A stretch of 64,000 nucleotides of DNA, from contig NZ_CAMJOS010000001.1 of NCBI RefSeq assembly GCF_946407605.1, positions 186,001 to 250,000 on the forward strand, in the 5' to 3' direction. Source of the DNA: an uncultured Prevotella sp. (lineage in GTDB: Bacteria; Bacteroidota; Bacteroidia; Bacteroidales; Bacteroidaceae). This document shows, piece after piece, positions 54,801 through 63,009 of this stretch. A program made the translations under genes and the position numbers. The notes beneath the pieces are model-generated. The model did not search any database. It was not told where the DNA came from and worked only from the letters and a program-made list of their open reading frames with translations. The first letter of the stretch is position 1; the number at the start of each line of letters is the position of its first letter.

Positions 54801-55634
54801 TGCAATGCCAAAATAGGTACGCAGACCTGCAGCGGCATCCTGAGAGTAGGCACCAGAGCCGTTCTCTGTATCGTTTGAACCGCCATACTGCATATCGGCA
54901 GCCACACCGCAGTCACGCATCAGTACTGCAACGGCCATAGCCTCATCCTCATTATAGTTACCATAGGAATAGATATCCAACATGTTTGCCCAGTCGTAGA
55001 CATGCTCACCGAAGTCAGCCGCAATCGGTGTACCAGTATAGTTCTGATAAGGATAGTAAATGGTTCTACTACCGATACCACACACAGGAACTTGATGATA
55101 ATTCAGCACCTGGGCCATAGCCGTAGCCACACATCCTGTTACGCAACGACCTCCACCATAGATAGATGTAGGCAACAGGCGGTTGTAGGGTTCTCCCTGG
55201 TCCCACTCAGTGGTTACCAATGGACCCACCTGTGTGGGATACTTGCTAGGGTTAGGTTTAGTGGTTGTCAGTGTGATGTTATTACTAACAGCATACTGCA
55301 CAGCACCCTGTACAGCCTCCAGCCACCACTGGAAGTTCTCATTGCGTCCCTCTGAATACTTTGACATCGAAACGCCCAGCACCTCTGGTACCAAGTCATC
55401 AGAAGCAATCACGGCAAAGCCGCCCTGCTCATTACCAATGATCTGGTATTCATCAGTAGTCTTCAGTACCTTCATGGTAGCAGCATTACGCAATGCCATC
55501 TTCTTAAGGAGACGCTCTCCATTAACAGCCTTGGCAGCAGCCTCTTTCATCTGTGCCTGAGTGCGAGGAGCAGCATTTGCTATCAGGGCCGACATCATCA
55601 AGAAGGCCCATAGCATCAATCGTTTTGTTATCAT
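51804..55634 (-). CDS. Secreted C10 family cysteine protease (streptopain/interpain type) with LRR, MBG-like and shared beta modules
   Basis: A 1276-residue protein (ATG at 55632-55634) with a signal peptide ending near Ala21. The propeptide (about 22-125) is followed by the protease, with catalytic Cys168 (VTGCVATAMAQ) and His319 (GGHAFVIHGY) and then YVNWGWSG. Next come BspA-like leucine-rich repeats (about 415-628), MBG-like domains (about 648-800) and, from about 803, a beta module beginning VVTPPVDLQTEEW. That module is also found in the upstream 2282-residue protein. The last 45 residues resemble a type IX tail (FDLMGREIQGKGKGL), though atypical. Predicted role: surface proteolysis of host or diet proteins. 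Confidence 0.9.
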   Translation of the reverse strand: MITKRLMLWAFLMMSALIANAAPRTQAQMKEAAAKAVNGERLLKKMALRNAATMKVLKTTDEYQIIGNEQGGFAVIASDDLVPEVLGVSMSKYSEGRNENFQWWLEAVQGAVQYAVSNNITLTTTKPNPSKYPTQVGPLVTTEWDQGEPYNRLLPTSIYGGGRCVTGCVATAMAQVLNYHQVPVCGIGSRTIYYPYQNYTGTPIAADFGEHVYDWANMLDIYSYGNYNEDEAMAVAVLMRDCGVAADMQYGGSNDTENGSGAYSQDAAAGLRTYFGIAEAECLERDNYTESAWMDIVYRELSENGPLYYGGASWSSGGHAFVIHGYNEDGKVYVNWGWSGDDDGYYDIALLNPGWYHFDMQQDMIIGIKGTPRELTDEVIALTEAGTLNTILDDEKIGTVGTLKITGDINSTDLRQIRRLAGVDEKGEKTQGYLNTLDLSEARIVSGGEAYLVENGKQLTTADNELPVKAFYDCKRLQKLVLPAGLKKWGEGAIGLCSQLQVLEIGELAADADFVMEDDILWNAEKTEIIAVLPTKSGELNIAKGTVALRDYALAGCGRLSKVVLPASLTFIGREAMNGCAGLQEIRIVSKEVPELGGANVFNGIFIYSCKLYVPAGTKTKYSQLAQWKDFKGSDYDNIIEYGSSVKVRNAIRKYGEKNPKFVYSVSGDPITGEPELICEATPESPAGKYPVVVNMGTITTENVDLVDGYLIVQKVDATATVGNFTREEGLPNPEFGFSSYEGLIALDSIPVWLEEPVFETTADENSPVGEYPITVKSAVAESYNLTFIAGTLTITEATGPRVVTPPVDLQTEEWLLTGQRYDPNEYTVDATQTLNIGIQGQDVYVQGLNLYLPEAWVKGTIEDGKVTFAANQYYGDLADDDETTYNTYFAGCDISWFEGVSTLQPVDVTFTMNEAGDRWTTGTVLVVNTLTDGIAGFDFLKDVVLAKPYDVAATPKAPAIAYYMPYDNEEGYGGLSLNFPPVDVDGNPLLTSKLSYIIYKDVERLASPIVIPALQEDGETYVDMTEIPYNFTDGWNIEPHGYAVYFYEPSNAFNAIGVRAVYRGGDEVRFSDVTWLNLQPYADESTVFDFNALDKDTTPYSTSSSNAGDITEEKVLTEENVTLTISPCEVGNTPNRYWLDYNLQAIQLRLYGGSLTFEVPDGCTMEKIYFYASDWNDYNEFDNGEFDGQIWEGSANKVVLTIDDGNPNTKLNKIAVVVTGEPIIEPTGISTLGQSVETMRTFDLMGREIQGKGKGLVIEKIRTVDGQIKTIKRVR

Positions 55635-55662
55635 TATTGTATGAATATTTAATAATTGGCTG

Positions 55663-55694
55663 CAAAGGTACAAAAAAAACGAGAGAAATGCAAA
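55663..55694 (-). promoter_or_regulatory. Promoter of the C10 protease gene
   Basis: On the minus strand, TTTG (55691-55694), a 20-bp spacer and TACCTTTG (55663-55670). The ATG is 28 bp further on. Confidence 0.8.
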
Positions 55695-55792
55695 AAGAAA
55701 ATATACTTTTCTTATTCATTTCCGAGTGATAGTACCTTCGGCAGAGCCAAAGGTACAAAAAAAATATGAATCTGTAACACAAATTAGACAAA

Positions 55793-55830
55793 AAAAAGAA
55801 AGGCGCAACATTTGTTACACCTTTCTTTTT
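55793..55830 (-). terminator. Terminator after the 2282-residue protein gene
   Basis: The 11-bp arms AAAAAGAAAGG / CCTTTCTTTTT lie 45 bp beyond the stop, with a T-run on the minus strand. Confidence 0.8.
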
Positions 55831-55874
55831 ATTATTGGTTCTGAATTACTTATTCACAACCTTGAGCTTTATTC

Positions 55875-58800
55875 TCACTTACGCACGACCACTTTTTTGC
55901 CATTCTTGATGTACAGACCCTTCTTGGTCACGTTCACCTTCTGGCCGTTCAGGTTGTAAATGCTCTTGGCTTTCTCCTCGTTCTTCATAGCGTTGATACC
56001 ATCAACAACAGGCATCTGATACCATACACCGAAGTTGTCGAAGTAGTAGTCAACAGCTGACTTCTCTTCCTGCAGGTTGAAGGCAATGCTGAACAGACCG
56101 TCACCGGAACCGTTACCGTTGTCGCCCTTAGCCATAGCAGCAGTTACATCAACATCAGCGCTGAAGTGCTGCCACTCGCCAGTGAAGTTCACGTCGCCCA
56201 TCATAGCCCAGTGCAGATAGTTGCCAGGATTAGAGTGAGCCTGAGTAGAAGCCTTAGCGGCCTTAGAAGCCTTGTAGTCGAACTCAATGTGAATCTTAGA
56301 GCCTTCGGGCAGCTTCTCGTTCAGCTGGATCCAGAACTGAGAATCCCAAGCCTGAGCACCAGAATTAGCAGTGTCATCACCAGCCTTCACTACGATACCG
56401 CGGCTGTTGTTCTTACCAGCACCAGCAACGATGCGTGAAGGAACGATGTCAGAAGAAGGATATTCCTTAGAAACGAAGCTTGCAACGTTGTCGCCAGCCA
56501 GGTTACCGTTGGCAATAGCCTTAGTCCAACCCTCGGGAGCTTCGAGCTCAGGATCGTCATCATTAACTTCTACACCATAATAGGTCAGACGGAAGTTATC
56601 CCAAACGGTCCAGTCAGTACCCGGATGATCGGTCTTCTTGACACCGATGGTCAGCTGACCATCCTTAACGATAATCTCAGCAGACTGTTCATAGATACCA
56701 TTGCTGAATGCGAAGCTTGCATCACCCTGGGAGAAAGGAAGTTCTTTACCAAGAGCTGTCAGAGCTGCAACAGCGGCATCATCAGCGATACTGGTCAGAG
56801 CAAAGGTAGTGTCGTTTGCATATACGAACGAGTTGATAACCTCTGTACCATCAGCATGAGCTGCAACAGCTACTGCATTGGTGTTATCACCGGTATTGTT
56901 GTAACGATAGAAACCGTTCCATGTCAGTTTGTAGATACCATCGGGCACTGAAATAGTCTGATGTACATCGAAGAGCTGTGAGTTACCACCCCACTTCTCA
57001 GCATTGAAGTTATCGTTGGCACCACCAATGCCATAGTCATCACCCTGCCAAGTAGCCTTGTTTGAAGCGCGGCCAAAGTTCGGGTTCACAATCAGGAAGG
57101 TAGCATCAACAGGATTCTCTGCGTTTGCTTTCTTCAGCATAGCCAGACGATCCTCTGCAGGAACGAACTTCCAGTATGCCTTCTCAGCAACCTCAGGCAT
57201 TGCGCCTACAGAAGTCGTGGTAGCCTCACCACCGTCCCAGAACAGAACATTTGTTCCATCGGTAGACAGCATGAACACGCCATCCTTACCTTCAACGGGA
57301 TCAAGAATCCAGTTGCTAAGATCACCATTGTCAACATAACCATTGAAACCAAGGTGCTTACCAGGATATACAGATGCAGTTGTCAACTCATACTTACCAT
57401 TAGCCAATACAGCCTCAATCTCAAGACCGCCCTGCTTGGTAATAGAAGCGCGAGTACCCCAGTCGTTGGCACCAACAACATAGCCATCAGCAGCGACATT
57501 CAAGAGGTAGTACTTGCCCTCAGCAATCACAGGCTCAACAGGTGCGATTGTAATCGTATCGGTAACAGCCTTAGACTCAGAACCGTTAGCATAAACGGCA
57601 CTTACACCGAATACCTGCTCACCGGCAGCAATCTTCTCGAACGGTACATTGTAAGAAGTCTTTTCAGCCTCAGCGGTTCCAATCTTCTCACCGTTGTAGT
57701 AGATGTTGAATGCCGTAGGAACAGGAGCGCTAGCACCTGCAGCAGCAAATGTCACATCATCAACCAGCAGACCGAAGACATCGGTAGAGGTATGACGAAT
57801 GGCAAAGAACTTAGAACCAGCAGGCAGTTCTGCGGTGAATTCTTCCCAGTCAGTTGCTGTGGTAGAGTAGTCTGCAACCTTTGCAAAACTTGCGGCCTGA
57901 TTGTCGGTAGACGAAGCCAGTACCTCGAAGGTCTCTGCACCATACTGGTCAGTGACAGTGCGAGCGAAGAAGCTGATGGTCTGTGCATCGCCAGTCAGTT
58001 CAGGAGAAATCAGCCAGTGGTCAGCAGCGGGAGCATTACTGTTTTCATCAACGGGGCAGAACGACAGCAGGAACTGATCACCGCTATGTGGCGCATAGGT
58101 CTCAGCGACGCTCTCAGAAATTGCATTTGGATCGAATACGATAAATGCCATCGGCTGATAAGCATTCTCAAATTCAATGTTTTGGAAGCCATAAGTTCCG
58201 ATACCATTACCATCGTACAGAGTCCAGTCACCGAATGCGCCATAGTGCTCCTCAGCGGTGATACCGCCAAGGCTGAACGGCTCGAATACGGTCTGATCCT
58301 CGAATTCTTCTGTTTTAGCAACAGCTGCTTCTTCCTCAGCGCCTTCCTCAAACATTGCCCATGTCAGGTCTACGCCTCTAACGCCCTTATCCTCAGCAAG
58401 CAAGCTTGCAGGAGCGATAGCAGTAGGCTCCTTCACAGTGATAATGGTGCTTGCAGTGTTATCATCGGGGTACAGCTCGTTCCCGAAATCAACATTAACA
58501 GTCAGCGTTACATCGCCAGCCTCGTCGAATACAGATGTCTCATAGTCAACCTCGATAACATCCTTTGCGAAAGAATCGAGAGCCTTATCGGCAACAACAG
58601 TTGTCAGAACCTTACCATTAGCCTTAATCTCTACGGTGTAACCCTCAGCGGCATTCTCACCCTCATTTGTTACAGTAGCAACAATCTTGGCCTTCTGACC
58701 AGCAACAACAGACTTCGGAGCCTGGATATCAGCTGTCAGGTTGTACTCATAGAGGTCAACAATGCGGATATTGTCGATGACAACATAGTCCTCATACTGG

Positions 58801-61800
58801 CTTAAGCTTGCTGTTGGGATAGTAGCAAGGATTCCTACTGAAGAGAATGCCGTACCCTTGACACTGCTCAGAGCCTGCTTAATGGTGGTGTAATCAGATG
58901 TAATATCGAACTCACCAAGAACAGTGTATTCAGCACCGTCAGCAGAACCAATAACCTTCACCTTATCCACATTCAGACCATTCTTGGCATCGAAGATAAT
59001 CGTTGGGTTAACAGCAGAAGCCAAATCAACTCTTGGCAGAGCGAAGAACACCTCAGCAGAGGTACCGTCATTATAGAGCTTCAAGGCAACGCCATCCCCA
59101 TCAGAAGAAGCATTATCAATACCTAAGCCACCATTAGATTCCCAATTGTAATGGAGTTGGTTACCAACGAAACTTTCAGCAATAGGCAGTTCATAAGGAG
59201 CACCAACCAAAACATAGGTGTAAGCGTCAGCAGGGTCGGTTTCATCAGTACCATCGCTTGCTGAGATACCGAAGTACTTGTATTCCTGGTCACCCACCAA
59301 AGTATTGAAGTCAACAGTAGCAGTTGTTGCACCAGTTACAGTTGCAAGAGCATCATCAGCAACAAGTTCCTGCATAGTCCAACCTGGGATAATCTCTACC
59401 TCTTCAATGTGCATTGAGTAAACAGTATAGACGATAGCATCAGTATTGATATAACCGCCATGTACACCTTCAGCAGGTTTCCATGTGAAGGTAATGTTAG
59501 AAGCAGTTACACTAGTAGCAGCAAAGTCAGGTACACCACCCAACTCGTCAACACCAATATATACGCTTGCCTTTTCAGACTTCAGACCATCACCAGACTC
59601 ATTGGCTGCAACCAGATAATATGTATAGGTCTTACCGTCCTCTACGTTGGTATCTTTCCAAGTCTGAGCAGAACCAGCTGCAAAACCTGTCAGCGTGTTA
59701 ATCAGCTCGCCATCGCGATAGATCTTCACGTCAACATTACCAGTCAGAGCCTCACCGTTGATAGCCTTAGCAGGAGCTGTGAATGACAAGTTAGCCTCCA
59801 AAGCGCCCTCTGCGCCAGCAGCAACAGCAAAGTCAGCAATAGCTGCAGGAGCTGTAGCCTCAGGAGCGAGTTCAATGGTCAGCGAGCTGATAAGCAGATT
59901 GAACTGATCGGCAGGAGAAATAGCGTGGATAGCAATATAGTACTGACCATCCTCAGCAGGTTTGAACATACCTTCATAGTCAATAAATGCTTCCTGACTT
60001 TCAGCAACTGTTTCAGGAATAATGGTCTCAGTCAGACCTTCAACAGTAGCAGTCTTACCAGCCTTCACCTCGAATTTCTCTACATAACCCGTGTTCTTTG
60101 CTGCAACAATAACATTGTAGGTCTTACTAGCCTCCAGATTGAAGGGCAGCGTAATCAGATAGTCATCAGCATCATTAGTGCCACTGTATGGGTAGTAAGC
60201 ACCGTTAGATGCACTCCAAGACCAGGTCTTGCCATCAGCGTTGTTATCAATAACACCGAAGAGATCCAACAAGTTCTGTGAGAAATCGAAGGTATAAGGA
60301 ACATCCAGAACAACAGAGAGGAAGATGCTCTTCTCCTCGCTCTTCACACCAATTCCAGCTGCATTGTAAGGAATCACCTGATAGGTATATGTACCTACCT
60401 TCAGGGCCTCATCGTTGTCAACATAGTTCACCTCAGCGCCAGGAGCAACATTCTCCAAAGTCTTAATGACAGCACCGTCGCGAAGAATCTCAATCTTTGT
60501 CAGGTTGTCAGTCAAGTCATCACCGCCAGAAGTCTTGGTAGGAGCCTTGAATGAAACAGTCACCTCCAGTTTGCTTTCTGTCTGAGTAAGAGCGAAATCT
60601 GTTACAGCAGCAGGAGCATCAGCTTCAACACCTGCTTCAACAAGGAAGTTAGCGACCATCAGTCTGAACTGATCGGCATCACTGATAGCATGGATACCAA
60701 AGTGGTAATAGCCAGTCTCAGCAACCTCAACGGCCTCGTTCTCAAAAGTAACAAATTCTGCATTATTGACTACCTGCTCTTCAATTACGGACTGTGTCAG
60801 AGCAGAAGCTTTAGCCTCAGCACCCAGCAGCACCTCAAACTTCTCAGTATAGCCATTGTTCTTTGCATCAATAGCAAAATGATACTTCTTACCGGCCTCC
60901 AGCTTGATAGCAGGAGAAATCAACCAGTCGTTAGCAGCATTTGTAGAAGAATAGCTGTAGTTTGCACCATTGCTAGCACTAAATGACCATGTCTTACCGT
61001 CATTATTGCTATCGATAACGCCAAACTCTCCGAATGAAGCCTCAGAATCCAGTGCATTGCTGTAAGGCAGTTCTTCAACATTGGCGCCAGTCTCAGCCAC
61101 AGCCTCACCATAAGGCTTAATGGTGTACCACTGAATTTCAGTCTCGTGCGTCTCACCACCACCAGTGTAGATAGACTTAATACCAATCTTATTCCATGAA
61201 GCAGAATAGAGATCGTTCAGATAAATCTGAGTATCATAGAAGTCGTAGTTCTCTGTGAAACCATAAGGAATCACGGTCATATCCTCTGTCAACTTGGAAT
61301 GAGTAGCAGGGGTAAAGGTCAGCGGAGTAACAACTTCCATTACATCCGTAAAGATCTCATAAGACAGCTTCGATGCCACCAAAGGATTGCCCTCTGTATC
61401 CTGAAGAGGTACATTGAAGGTAATATACCAACCATAGTCACCATTCTGCAGATCTGTAATTGCAGGATTTGCTGGTGTTGCAGCAATCTCATAAACTCTG
61501 CTGAGAACTGGATCAGTATAATTTCCATCGTAATACTTTCCACCCAACACGCCAAATACCTGACCAGTAGCACTATAAGTATCGGCCTCTGCATCATAAA
61601 CGAAGGTTGTAGCACCATTATAGAAGAAGTATGAATCATAGCCAGAATACTGACCCATGTACTGATTGCCAGCGAAGGTAACGTTATTACCGTCCTTAGT
61701 ACCCTTTACCCATGCATCGGGGATATAACTACTCATACCCTGGAAGTAAACGTCATTGCCGTCAACAGCGACTTTTACTGGGGAAGAACCTGTAGTGTAA

Positions 61801-62723
61801 GACATTACATAGTCAACTGCCTCTATGCCAGCAGGAGGAGTAACAACCTCGGGACCAACAGGTTCATTCTTGGAGAATGTTGGAGAAACCCAATAGCAAT
61901 AGGGCGAAACCTGGTCTGTTTTTGAATTTTCCAAGATGAATGTTGTAACAGCCTCCAAAACGCCTTCTTCCGCACTATAGTTGAATACGATGCTTTCAGA
62001 TACTGTCTGACCATCTTCACTGCCAACAATGTACTCAGGTCCATATTCATCTTCACCTACGAGCTGACCATTGGCAAAAGTAGCAGTGGTACCATTAATT
62101 GTTCCCTGAATCCATCCTTCTTCGAACCAATATGCCAAACCTTGGATGTAGATATCAGTACCATCAATAGCCACGCTGACAGTTTCCATATCTGCCGTAG
62201 CATCTTGCCAACCAGACGAGCCATTGACATAGAACGAACCTTCTGCGGTATACCATGTCTCCACAGTGGCCTCTGCAGGAGGTGTCACCTGTCTAACTCC
62301 TGTTGCAAGTCTTGAACGACTAATAACGGGCTGAGTCTGACGATCCAACCCATTAATAGGCCTTTGAATTTGAACTAAAACAGAATTACGCAAATAATTA
62401 GATTTCTCAAGGCCACGAATTGTTTCATTGAGCTTACGCTCCATCTCTTTTGCCAAAGCAGCTTTTTCCTTGTGTGCATTGTCTACACAGGCTTTCATCA
62501 TACCGACGAAGTCTTGTCCGGTAAAGGTTTGGCCTTCATTTTTACTCTCAGCCTTCAGGCGTGCGGCCTGAGCTTTCTTCAGATCAGCAGGCTTCAGCGG
62601 ACCAGCTTTCAGCGCCGCATATTGCGGCCTGGCCTGCTTCTTCACTACTAACTGAGCATTGATTGGTAATGCCAGCAGCGTGGCTGCCAACACTAACAAC
62701 GAAAATGTAAATTTCTTACTCAT
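55875..62723 (-). CDS. Giant secreted multidomain protein (choice-of-anchor J, fibronectin III and CARDB-like domains) with type IX-like tail
   Basis: A 2282-residue protein (ATG at 62721-62723) with a signal peptide ending near Ala23. A charged coiled coil (about 35-120) is followed by two copies of the module shared with the C10 protease (about 155-400). Choice-of-anchor J/cleaved-adhesin-type domains lie at about 560-690, 810-950, 1185-1320 and 1470-1660. Fibronectin-III-like domains sit between them (PAAVTDFAL and PAAIADFAV starts). A CARDB-like domain is near 1325-1430, and ricin- and carbohydrate-binding-like regions fill about 1760-2230. The end (IYNLNGQKV...GLYIKNGKKV) is a type IX-like tail. 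No enzyme active site was found. An adhesive or glycan-binding surface role is likely. Confidence 0.83.
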   Translation of the reverse strand: MSKKFTFSLLVLAATLLALPINAQLVVKKQARPQYAALKAGPLKPADLKKAQAARLKAESKNEGQTFTGQDFVGMMKACVDNAHKEKAALAKEMERKLNETIRGLEKSNYLRNSVLVQIQRPINGLDRQTQPVISRSRLATGVRQVTPPAEATVETWYTAEGSFYVNGSSGWQDATADMETVSVAIDGTDIYIQGLAYWFEEGWIQGTINGTTATFANGQLVGEDEYGPEYIVGSEDGQTVSESIVFNYSAEEGVLEAVTTFILENSKTDQVSPYCYWVSPTFSKNEPVGPEVVTPPAGIEAVDYVMSYTTGSSPVKVAVDGNDVYFQGMSSYIPDAWVKGTKDGNNVTFAGNQYMGQYSGYDSYFFYNGATTFVYDAEADTYSATGQVFGVLGGKYYDGNYTDPVLSRVYEIAATPANPAITDLQNGDYGWYITFNVPLQDTEGNPLVASKLSYEIFTDVMEVVTPLTFTPATHSKLTEDMTVIPYGFTENYDFYDTQIYLNDLYSASWNKIGIKSIYTGGGETHETEIQWYTIKPYGEAVAETGANVEELPYSNALDSEASFGEFGVIDSNNDGKTWSFSASNGANYSYSSTNAANDWLISPAIKLEAGKKYHFAIDAKNNGYTEKFEVLLGAEAKASALTQSVIEEQVVNNAEFVTFENEAVEVAETGYYHFGIHAISDADQFRLMVANFLVEAGVEADAPAAVTDFALTQTESKLEVTVSFKAPTKTSGGDDLTDNLTKIEILRDGAVIKTLENVAPGAEVNYVDNDEALKVGTYTYQVIPYNAAGIGVKSEEKSIFLSVVLDVPYTFDFSQNLLDLFGVIDNNADGKTWSWSASNGAYYPYSGTNDADDYLITLPFNLEASKTYNVIVAAKNTGYVEKFEVKAGKTATVEGLTETIIPETVAESQEAFIDYEGMFKPAEDGQYYIAIHAISPADQFNLLISSLTIELAPEATAPAAIADFAVAAGAEGALEANLSFTAPAKAINGEALTGNVDVKIYRDGELINTLTGFAAGSAQTWKDTNVEDGKTYTYYLVAANESGDGLKSEKASVYIGVDELGGVPDFAATSVTASNITFTWKPAEGVHGGYINTDAIVYTVYSMHIEEVEIIPGWTMQELVADDALATVTGATTATVDFNTLVGDQEYKYFGISASDGTDETDPADAYTYVLVGAPYELPIAESFVGNQLHYNWESNGGLGIDNASSDGDGVALKLYNDGTSAEVFFALPRVDLASAVNPTIIFDAKNGLNVDKVKVIGSADGAEYTVLGEFDITSDYTTIKQALSSVKGTAFSSVGILATIPTASLSQYEDYVVIDNIRIVDLYEYNLTADIQAPKSVVAGQKAKIVATVTNEGENAAEGYTVEIKANGKVLTTVVADKALDSFAKDVIEVDYETSVFDEAGDVTLTVNVDFGNELYPDDNTASTIITVKEPTAIAPASLLAEDKGVRGVDLTWAMFEEGAEEEAAVAKTEEFEDQTVFEPFSLGGITAEEHYGAFGDWTLYDGNGIGTYGFQNIEFENAYQPMAFIVFDPNAISESVAETYAPHSGDQFLLSFCPVDENSNAPAADHWLISPELTGDAQTISFFARTVTDQYGAETFEVLASSTDNQAASFAKVADYSTTATDWEEFTAELPAGSKFFAIRHTSTDVFGLLVDDVTFAAAGASAPVPTAFNIYYNGEKIGTAEAEKTSYNVPFEKIAAGEQVFGVSAVYANGSESKAVTDTITIAPVEPVIAEGKYYLLNVAADGYVVGANDWGTRASITKQGGLEIEAVLANGKYELTTASVYPGKHLGFNGYVDNGDLSNWILDPVEGKDGVFMLSTDGTNVLFWDGGEATTTSVGAMPEVAEKAYWKFVPAEDRLAMLKKANAENPVDATFLIVNPNFGRASNKATWQGDDYGIGGANDNFNAEKWGGNSQLFDVHQTISVPDGIYKLTWNGFYRYNNTGDNTNAVAVAAHADGTEVINSFVYANDTTFALTSIADDAAVAALTALGKELPFSQGDASFAFSNGIYEQSAEIIVKDGQLTIGVKKTDHPGTDWTVWDNFRLTYYGVEVNDDDPELEAPEGWTKAIANGNLAGDNVASFVSKEYPSSDIVPSRIVAGAGKNNSRGIVVKAGDDTANSGAQAWDSQFWIQLNEKLPEGSKIHIEFDYKASKAAKASTQAHSNPGNYLHWAMMGDVNFTGEWQHFSADVDVTAAMAKGDNGNGSGDGLFSIAFNLQEEKSAVDYYFDNFGVWYQMPVVDGINAMKNEEKAKSIYNLNGQKVNVTKKGLYIKNGKKVVVRK

Positions 62724-62773
62724 AAGTAACTTAAAAAAATTAATAATAAACGGAAAATTATAAAATTCGGCTG

Positions 62774-62781
62774 CAAATTTA
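62774..62781 (-). promoter_or_regulatory. Promoter -7 box of the 2282-residue protein gene
   Basis: The minus-strand box TAAATTTG matches TAnnTTTG and lies 50 bp before the ATG. The -33 box is poor. The rest of 62782-62950 holds only two small hairpins (62886-62903 and near 62908-62928). Confidence 0.5.
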
Positions 62782-62950
62782 CTACTTTTTAATCGAAAAA
62801 CATACAAAAATCGAATAAATTATTACTTTTTATACTTTGGGTTGTTTTATATCAAGAAATTGGAGCTGTAGAATAAAATACCATATTTAAGGTATCTGGC
62901 CCCAATTATGCCACTTTCGAAGGCATATCAAACAACAAACCGACATTTTA

Positions 62951-62982
62951 TTTGCCTATTCCAATAAAATATTGTACCTTTG
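62951..62982 (+). promoter_or_regulatory. Promoter of argS
   Basis: TTTG (62951-62954), a 20-bp spacer and TACCTTTG (62975-62982), with the ATG 27 bp further on. Confidence 0.8.
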
Positions 62983-63009
62983 CACCCCACATTATTATAT
63001 ATAGCGATT

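Noticed and set aside
55522..55719. Short secreted peptide gene (MNKKSIFSF...) upstream of the C10 protease
   Set aside because: The frame runs out of phase into the protease gene and becomes unlike a protein. A TACCTTTG box at 55742-55749 lacks a good -33 partner, and the protease has a better promoter at 55663-55694.
57354..58805. Long open frame on the plus strand opposite the 2282-residue protein
   Set aside because: It is a shadow of the Ala/Glu/Val-rich coding strand, with no recognisable protein features.
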